From Ovis canadensis (lineage: Eukaryota > Chordata > Mammalia > Artiodactyla > Bovidae): DNA of 64,000 bases. The stretch covers positions 42,324,501 through 42,388,500 of the forward strand of contig NC_091255.1 in assembly GCF_042477335.2 (NCBI RefSeq). Direction: 5' to 3'. A model generated the notes under the pieces. That model saw nothing but the letters and a program-made list of their open reading frames with translations, had not been told where the DNA came from and did no database searches. Positions 11,301 through 20,300 of this stretch are shown piece by piece. The stretch's first letter is position 1. Every line of letters begins with the position of its first letter. A program made the position numbers and the translations under genes.

Positions 11301-14300
11301 TGGCCCCAAGTCTTCAGCGGGGTCGTGGGCAACTGCGTCAACGCCCTGGCCAACTATGTCCTGGTTTCTGTGCTGGGCCAGGGGGTCAGGTGAGCAGGGG
11401 GCTTCAGAGCCTGGTTGGGGAGGTCAAGTGTTGGGGGGTTCAGGTGAGTAAGGCGTTCAGGGGCTGGTTGGGGGATCAGGTGGGCAGGGGCTGTGGCGGC
11501 CTGGTCCAGAGCCCTGCCTACCCCCGAGGGGGCAGCCAGTCCCATCACAACAAGGGCTGTGGAGGCTGTCCACACTGTTCAGCCACAGAGGGGTCGTGGG
11601 GAACTGGGAATGAGCCAGGCCTGTCCCCGCCTTGCCCCCAGGGCTGGAGTTGGCCTTTGCTCCAGCCTGGCCTTCCCTCCTCTGTCAGGGGCTCCGCATT
11701 CGCCAACACTGTCTCCCAGTTCTCGCAGGCTGTCTTCCTCCTGTTCTACATTGTGCTGAAGAAGCTGCATCTGGAGACATGGGCAGGTGTGGAGGGGGCC
11801 CCCACCCAGGGAGGGGGTTGCTGAGGGGCGGGTAGGCCGCCAGCACCAGCCCAGGGCCTTCACTTTGTGGGCAGGGTCCTAGCTGGAGCCTTTGGAGGAG
11901 CCCTGCCCCAGGCCTGCCCCCACATCCCTCAAGGCCCACCCCTTCCCCACCTCCTGTATCTGCACCCTCTCTCCACCTCTGTACCCGCCTCTTGGCCTCT
12001 GCACCCAACCCCTAGAGGCCCGGTTTCCCAGTCCAGTGTGTCATGGGGCACAGCCCTGCTGGGGATGTGCTAGGAGCTTCCTGGCTCCTATTGGAGATTG
12101 AATGACAACTCGGATAAAATGCTGGGTGCCAGCAGCAGGCTGCACCCACATTGCTTAGATAAGTTTCATGACTCCTTGTTAACTCTATTTTTATTTACAT
12201 GGAGGAAGCTGGTGCCGAGAGAGTTTGTCATTCACTGCAAATCACAGAATTAGGCTCAAACCTGCTCCTAGGCCTAGGTGCTGAGCTTTTAACCCCAGAA
12301 AGCTGTCTGTGTAGACCGTGGGTCCCTCTCTGGCCCCATGGCTGTACAACCCTGTCTGCCTTGTGAAACCTCCCAGCACCTTGGTGTCGTGCCACCCTCC
12401 TAGCAGCCCTTCGGGGAGATGGGGCAGAGATAAAAGCTAAAACTTCATCCAAGGAGACGGGGCCCAGGAAGGGCAGGGCTGTCTGCCAGCCCAGGCTCCC
12501 ACCCAGGGGTGCTGACTGAGATGTTAGCTGGTGCCCTCCTCCCGCCCCCACCCTGCCTGGTGGCAAGTGCCTGGGCTTGCTGTGTGGAGCCAAAAGCTGT
12601 GAGCCCTGGTGGTGGGCGGGCTGGCTGGACTGCAAGGCGGATGGGGGCTCAGGCATCTGGCTTCTGCTCCTAGGCTGGTCCTGGGAGTGCCTGCAGGACT
12701 GGGGCCCCTTCTTCCGCTTGGCCATCCCCAGCATGCTGATGCTGTGCATCGAGTGGTGGGCCTACGAGATCGGGAGCTTCCTCGTGGGTATGTGGGGCAG
12801 CGGGATGTGGGGAGCCCCCTCCCCCGGACAGGTGGTTCACCTGCCCGGCCTGGCTCCCTGCCAGACTGTGAGCTTCCAGCAGGCAGGCCTGGGCCTAGCA
12901 CTGTCCAGTCTAGGCCTGGCATGGAGTGGACACCCGAGCATGATTTTCGGTCAGAGATGGAGTGAGATGGAACTGGTGCAACCAGCACATCTTGTGCTCA
13001 TCAACTGACTCAGAACAGAGTCCAAACCGCCAGGGCTGGAATGGCCCCAAGAGACCTTCCAGTCTATCCCGGACCCCATTTATAGATGAGAAAATTGAGT
13101 CCTAAGAGTAAAAGAGGCTGTCCAGAGTCACCCCAACAGGGCCAAGAGCTGAACTCAGGCTTCTTGACCTTGGTCCAGCTTTCTTCCCTCCCTCATCATA
13201 CCGTGTACACAGGAGAGAGACCCTGACCCTGGCACACCCAGGCAGGGGTCTCCTGGAAGGCTGAATGCCAGGTGGAAAGGTGGTTTTTGCTGTGTCTGAC
13301 CTTGGAAGCCACTGGCCCCTTGGCCCCAAGAGCAAGGGGCACTTTGTCAGCCCGGGGCTGTTGGTCCGCTGGCTGGACACTGACTGTGTTCCCGCCCCAT
13401 CTCTGCAGGCCTGCTCAGTGTGCTCGACCTCTCTGCCCAAGCAGTCATCTATGAGGTGGCCACTGTCATCTACATGGTGAGGCTCATGGGGGGCACGTTT
13501 TGTTCTGCCCCCAGCCCAACCCCCTGACGGCCTGGGGGTGTCAGAGGGGAGGGGCAGCTGTCCCCCCAGGGGCCATTTCTGTCTCCTGAGGGACCCTCCA
13601 GACTGCCTGTGTCCACCAGACCCAGGCCCTAACAGGCACATGTGGCCCATAGCCACTCCGCCAAGGGTGATACAGAACTCTCCATGTTGGAATTGTTTTG
13701 AATTGATTGGCATCATTTAAAATTGGGAGATTTCACAACACAATCTGGATTTTTGCTTTTTTTTGAAAAACGGGACATTCCCTTTGGCAGTGGGCCCACG
13801 TTCTTGCACACCCCTAGTGGTGGGCCCTGGGGAACAGAGCCCTCTGGGGGCACTTCCTTGCCTCCGCCGGGGAAAGAACTCTCCACAGTTCCTTCCTCTT
13901 CAAGGACACATGGGCTATCCCATGTCGCTTGCACAGCCTCTGCCAGCCGCCTGGGGTGCACACTCTGTGACCACAGCTTTAATCAAGGGAGTCACAGAAA
14001 CCTACCTGTACAGAACTGATCTGTAAGGTGATTCTTACGTTGCAAGTGGTGTCAATCTTTTTCTCACAGGGACCTTTTCTGACAGACTTATGACTATACT
14101 CGCCTCTTTATGTCGTGTTTACTCATGAGGTTTTGGCTGTGTGTTTATTTTGGCCGCCTGTGGCATCAGATGGCTCAGCCAGGGTGGGGCTTTGGCTGGC
14201 TTGCTTGGGGTACCCTCACCCGACCTGCTAGCCGCCAATCTCACGGCTGGTTACCAGCAGCCAGGAACACCCTGCTTTCCTCCCTCTTGGCCTGGGGTAG

Positions 14301-17300
14301 GAGGGGGCTGACCGTACCTTCTTGTCTCTGAGTCCAGATCCCCATGGGGCTCAGCATCGCGGTCTGTGTCCGAGTGGGGACAGCCCTGGGAGCTGCAGAC
14401 ACTGTGCAAGCCAAGCGATCAGCCATCTCAGGCACCCTCTGCACAGGTGGGTGGGGTCAGGCCTAGGCCAGGGGAGGCCCTGAGAGCCACAGCTACCTTC
14501 CAAGCCTGTGGTACCTGTTACGTGGCCCAGAGCAGCAAGCCTGCGGTGCCCCTTCTGGCCGCTTCCCCACCGCTGGGGGTCTGGGCCGGCAGTTTCCATC
14601 ACAGTATGACGCTGGGAAGGCCCTTCCTCACCAGGCTCCCAGCCCTCTAGGTCTTCCTGTGAGCTCGGCCTCCTGGAGTCCCCAGGAGCTTGGGGCTTGC
14701 TCATGGCGACCCTCAGAAAGGACCCCTCTGCATCCATCCTGTCTCTGCTTTCTGTAGCTGCCAGGCTCAGATCAGCTCTTCATGGAGAGCAGTGGTTCTC
14801 AGGCTTTAGACCTAGGTTGGGGGTGGGGTTGGGGGAGCAGGGTGTCAAAACCTGAACATCCCCCCGCCCCCGGCAGTTTCTGACCCGGTCGGAGATGGGG
14901 GTCTGAGAGTCTGCTTCCCTAGGCAGCCACTAGTCCAGGGACCCCATTTTGAGAACCACAGGAGGAAGGGCATTTTGCATGTTGTCATCACGGGACCACA
15001 GATGAGGGTCTTCGTCCAAGGGGACATGCGGCTGGGCTGGCTCAGGCTGAGGGGATCCAGGGTCGACCCTTGGCTGGGTCAGCCTCACCGCCTTCATCTC
15101 TTGCAGTTGGAACCTCCCTGGTTGTGGGCATCCTGTTGAGCCTCCTGAGAAACAAGCTGGGACACATCTTCACCAATGATGAGTAGGTCTCACCTCGAGT
15201 CAGGGGCCTCGGCTGCTGCCTGTGCACAGACCAGGCGCCGACTGAAGGGCAGGGCAGAGCTGCCGGGGCTCCTTGGGGGGTTCGGATGTGTCCCCCCCAC
15301 ACAGGGAGACTCAGGGACAGGAGCGGCCTGGCCTGGCCTGGGGCCACTACCTAGGCTCACAGAAAGTGGGGGCAGGGCGGAATAGACGGGACAGGAGTGG
15401 GACTCCAAGGCCAAGGTTGTGCCTCATGGTCCCCTGTCCCTGCAGGGAAGTCGTCGCCCTGGTCAACAAGGTCCTGCCGCTGTACATCTTCTTCCAGCTG
15501 TTTGATGCCCTCTGTGTGAGTCCCCCTCCGACCCCCGTGTTCCCAACCCCTGCCCCCACCCCAGCAGCTCAGGGCTGTGAGCTTGAGCTGCCTGATTAGG
15601 GCTGACTACAGAGTAAGCGGCAGCTCTTGTTGGATCTATTATTATTCAAAATAACACGTCCCTTTTTTCTCTCCTGCAGTTCCAATTTACTGAGATGCAT
15701 ACAGATTGGCAAAATACTGACCACTCTTCAGTGCAGAATCATAAACCCTCTTCTTCCTTGTTCCCCAGGATCGGGTTGGGGGTGGGGAGCAGGGCACAGC
15801 TCTGACCCAGGCCCCACCCGGCCAGGAGCGGCCACACTGGTTTCCAGAATAGAGGCACCCAGAGTACGGAGGGGTCCAACTTTCCACTTGGATCACTGAA
15901 GAGCAGGTCCCATTGAGTGCAAGTCTGAATTCTGTGAATGTTTTAACAGCCTGGCATAGAGACAGCGAGCACCAAAGTCTCGTTTATTGAGCAGAATTTG
16001 AAGCCCTGGGTTGTTATCTTCCCATCTTGGGCAATCTTGCAGGAAGCTCCAAGTCTCTGCTTGGAGCATGGACTTAAGAGAGCAGCAAGAGGCAGGAGGC
16101 AAGAACCTGCACAGAGTCATCATCAGCTCGTATAGGAAGGAAAGAAAGAACCGTTGGGAGAAAGTATATTCGTGGAGAGTTTTCCCCAGAGCCCTGTCAC
16201 TCTGGCTGGTTCCCCATACATTCCAGGGCTGGCCTTCGAATCTAGCTGGGCACAGGCTTGTAGCACATTTCTGACCTCATTAGGACTGCTTGCTTTGGGC
16301 TGGGTTTTGTCATCAAATTCACAGCTTTAATTGCAAAACATTAAAAGAAACCCTCTTCTGGGCTCTGTTATGGCTTCTGCAAGGACACTATAGTTACTTT
16401 TCCTCTAGCTGCAAGGTGAGGCCATAGCTGAGAAACTCCTCCTGCAGGGTCAGGCCACAGAGGGCTCTGCATTCCTAAATGCTCCTGAGGTAGCACTGCC
16501 CACCAGGGAACCCGCAGCAGATTCACAGCTCACAACTGCCAGGGGTCTTGCAGTGCGCATCGCTGCATCTACTATCTTTACTCCTGGTTATATCTATCCA
16601 TCTATTTGTCTATATATTTTTTCATTAAAAATTCTTATCTTTTGGCTGCACCATGTGGGCTGCGAGATCTTTGTTCTCTGACCGGAGATTGAATTGGTGC
16701 TGCCTGCAGTAGAAGCGCCACTGCATGGCCAGAGAACTGCACTGGCAAACCACTGGATTGCCAGAGAATTCCTTGCTGCTGCTGCTGCTGAGTCACTTCA
16801 GTCGTGTCCGACTCTGTGCAACCCCAGAGACGGCAGCCCACCAGGCTCCCCCGTCCTGGGATTCTCCAGGCAGGAACACTGGAGTGGGTTGCCATTTCCT
16901 TCTCCAATGCATTAAAGTGAAAAGTGAAAGTGAAGTCGCTCAGTCGTGTCTGACTCTTAGCGACCTCATGGACTACAGCCCACCAGGGTCCTCCGCCCAT
17001 GGGATTTTCCAAGCAAGAGTACTAGAGTGGGTTGCCATTGCCTTCTCCGTGAGAACTCCTTAGATCTGTGTTATTCTTTTTTTTTTTTTGTATAATTTTA
17101 TTTACTTACTTTTGGCTGTGCTGGGTCTTCGTTGCTTGCTCAGGTTTTTCTCTAGTTGTGGGAATGGGGGCTCCTCTCTAGTGGCGGTGCTCAGGCTTCC
17201 CTTGTTGTGGAGCACGGGCTCTTGGGTGCATAGGGCTCAGTCGTGGTGGCTCTAGGGCACGAGGGTGGTGGACGGGTTTAGTTGCTCTGAAGCATGTGGG

Positions 17301-20300
17301 ACCATCCCAGACAGGATCAAACCTGTGACTCCATTGACACATGGATTCTTTACCACTGAGCCACCAGGGAAGCCCTATATCATTCTTAAGTTTTCATGGA
17401 CCTAGTTTTTTTTTTTTTTTTTTTTTATGTCTTTCTTGAGTTATAATTTACATACCATAAATTCATGCATTTTACCTACATAAGTCAAACCTTTAAGTAA
17501 GCATCTACTTGTGGAACCAGCGCTGCAATCCGGTGTTGGACTGTTTTCATCACCCCCACAGAATTCCTGGGGCCTGCTTTGAAGTCACTGCCTGCTCCCA
17601 CGGGCAGCCCCAGGCAGTGCACTGACCCACTTTCTGTCGGTGTGTACTTGTCTTTTCTGATTACTTGATAGACATGCAGTTACAGAGTATGTGGTCTTTC
17701 GTGCCTGGTTTCGTTCACTTCTTGAAATGTTTCTGAGGTTCATCCATGGCGTAGCATTTTTCGGGACCTCATTCCTTTTTGTCGCTGAATAATAGTCCAC
17801 TCTGTGGCTGTAACATGTTTGTCTACCCATTCATCAGGTGATGGACATTTGGGTTGTTTTGAGTGTGGCCTGCTGTGACTAAGGCTGCTGGGAACATTCA
17901 AGTATGAATCATTGTGTGGACGTATGTTTTCCTGCCTCTTAGTAGAGTCTTAAGGAGTTAAATTGTTAGGTTGAAGCGTAAGTTTAACTTTGTAAGAAAC
18001 CGTTAAGCTGTTTTCCAAAACAACTGTATCATTTTACATTCCCACCAGCAATGTGCCAGGATTCCAGTTCCTCCTCTGTGTTGCTAATTCTTGGCATTAT
18101 TGTTTGTCTTGAAATTGGAAAAAGTAGATTAAGAGCAGTTTTAGGTTTACCAAAAAAATAAGCAAATACAGAGTTCCCATAAGCCCCTCCCCTGGTTCCC
18201 CCTTTTATTTATATCATATATTAGTACAGGACATTTGTTTACTTGATGAAGAATATTGATACATTAAGTCCACAGTTCATGGTTGGTGTGCATTCTATGG
18301 GTTTTGACAAATGTTTAAGGACATGTACCCAATACTGGAATCATGCAGGATACAGACTACTATATATGAAACAGGTGAACAACAAGGTCCTACTGTATAG
18401 CACAGGGAACTATATTCAGTATCCTGTAACAAACCATAATAGAAAAGAATATGAAAATATATGTGTGTATAACTGATCACTTTACAGCAGAAACTGACTT
18501 TTTTATATTATTTCTCATTTTTATTAGAGCCATCCTCATGGGTCTGTACAGGTATCTCAATGTAGTTTTAATGTACATTTCTTTTTTTTTTTTAGCCATG
18601 CCACACGGCATGTGGGATCTTAGTTCCCCAACCAGGGATCAAACCGAGGCTCCCTGCAGTGCGGGCACAGAGCCCTAACTACTGGACCACCTGGGAGTCC
18701 TTGATGTGTTTCCTGAATGACTAACGCCAAGCCCCTTCCATCTGCGTGTCTCCTCGGGTGAAGTGTCTGCTCGTGTCTTTGTCCACTGCAGACATCGGGT
18801 TCTTGTTGTCTGAGCCTGCCAGGGCTGCCCTGACAAAGCACGCAAAGCCGAGCGACCTAACATACTAGAAATAGATTGTCTCGAGGTTCTGGAGACCAGA
18901 GGTCCTAGATCCAAGGCACCAGGGGAGGATCTACTCCAGGCTCTGCTGAGCTTCTGGAACCCTCAGGAGCCCCTGAGCATGTAGAAGGCATTGTTTCCCC
19001 ATGTCTGTTTACATTGTCTTCCCCCTCTGTGTGTCTGTGTTCCAGTTTCTCCTTTTCACAAGGACACCCGTCTTCTCAGGGTAGGGTCCACCCTGATGGC
19101 CTCATCTCAACTGGGTCTTCTGCAGAGATGCCATTTCCAATTAAGGTCATATTTGGAGATCCTGGGGTCGGGACCTCAGCATCTTCAGGGCGGGGCACAA
19201 GCCAACCCATAGTAATTATCTTTTTATTCAGTTCAGTCGCTCAGTCGTGTCCAAATCTTTGCGACCCCATGAATTGCAGCATGCCAGGCCTCCCTGTCCA
19301 TCACCAACTCCCGGAGTTCACCCAAACTCATGTCCATCGAGTCAGTGATGCCATCCAGCCATCTCATCCTCTGTCATCCCCTTCTCCTCCTGCCCCCAAT
19401 CCCTCCCAGCATCAGTCTTTTCCAATGAGTCAACTCTTCATATGAGGTGGCCAAAGTACTAATGTTCTTTTTTTCATTGTAGAATAGTTGATTTATAATG
19501 TGTTAATTTCTACTGTATAGCAAAGTGATTCAGTTATACATATATGTATTGTTGTTCAGTTGCTAATTCATGTCTGACTCTTTTCTACCACATGGACGGC
19601 AGCCATGCCTCCCTGCCCCTCACCATCTCCTGGAGTTTGCCCAAGTTCGTGTCCGTTGAGTTGGTGTACATTTTTAAAAATATTCTTTTCCATAGTGGTT
19701 TATCATAGCATATTGAATGCAGTTCCCGGTGCTCTATACTCAGACCTTGTTTATCCATCCTATATGTAATAGTTTGCATCTGCTCACCCCAGACTCCCAG
19801 TCGACCCCTCCCCCTGTATCTGAAATGCAGCAGCCTTGTGTGACCCTGGGCAGGACCCTCCAGGAAGGAAGGGAGATGAGGGCTCCTCCTAGCCCGTGTT
19901 GCAGACTTAAACAAGGCTGTGGCCTGTAGATTCCTGAGGAAGCCTCAGTGCTGAGACCCACCGTTGCCTCAGCATCACCAACCCCCAGCCCTTCCTCCTT
20001 CTGCAGTGTCTCTACGCTGGGGTCCTGCGTGGGACCGGCAGGCAGGCCTTCGGGGCCGTGGTGAATGCTGTTATGTACTACGCCATCGGCCTCCCGCTGG
20101 GTGTTGTGCTAACCTTCCTGGTCGGGATGGGGATCATGGGTACGTGGTGTGGGGGGAGGGGGGCAGGCCTAGTAATCGTCAATGCCCTCACTCACCCCCG
20201 TGTCCTGCAGGCCTCTGGCTGGGCATGCTGGTCTGTGTCATACTGGCCACCGCTGCCTTCGTCACTTACACAGCCCGGATGGACTGGAAGCGGGCTGCAG

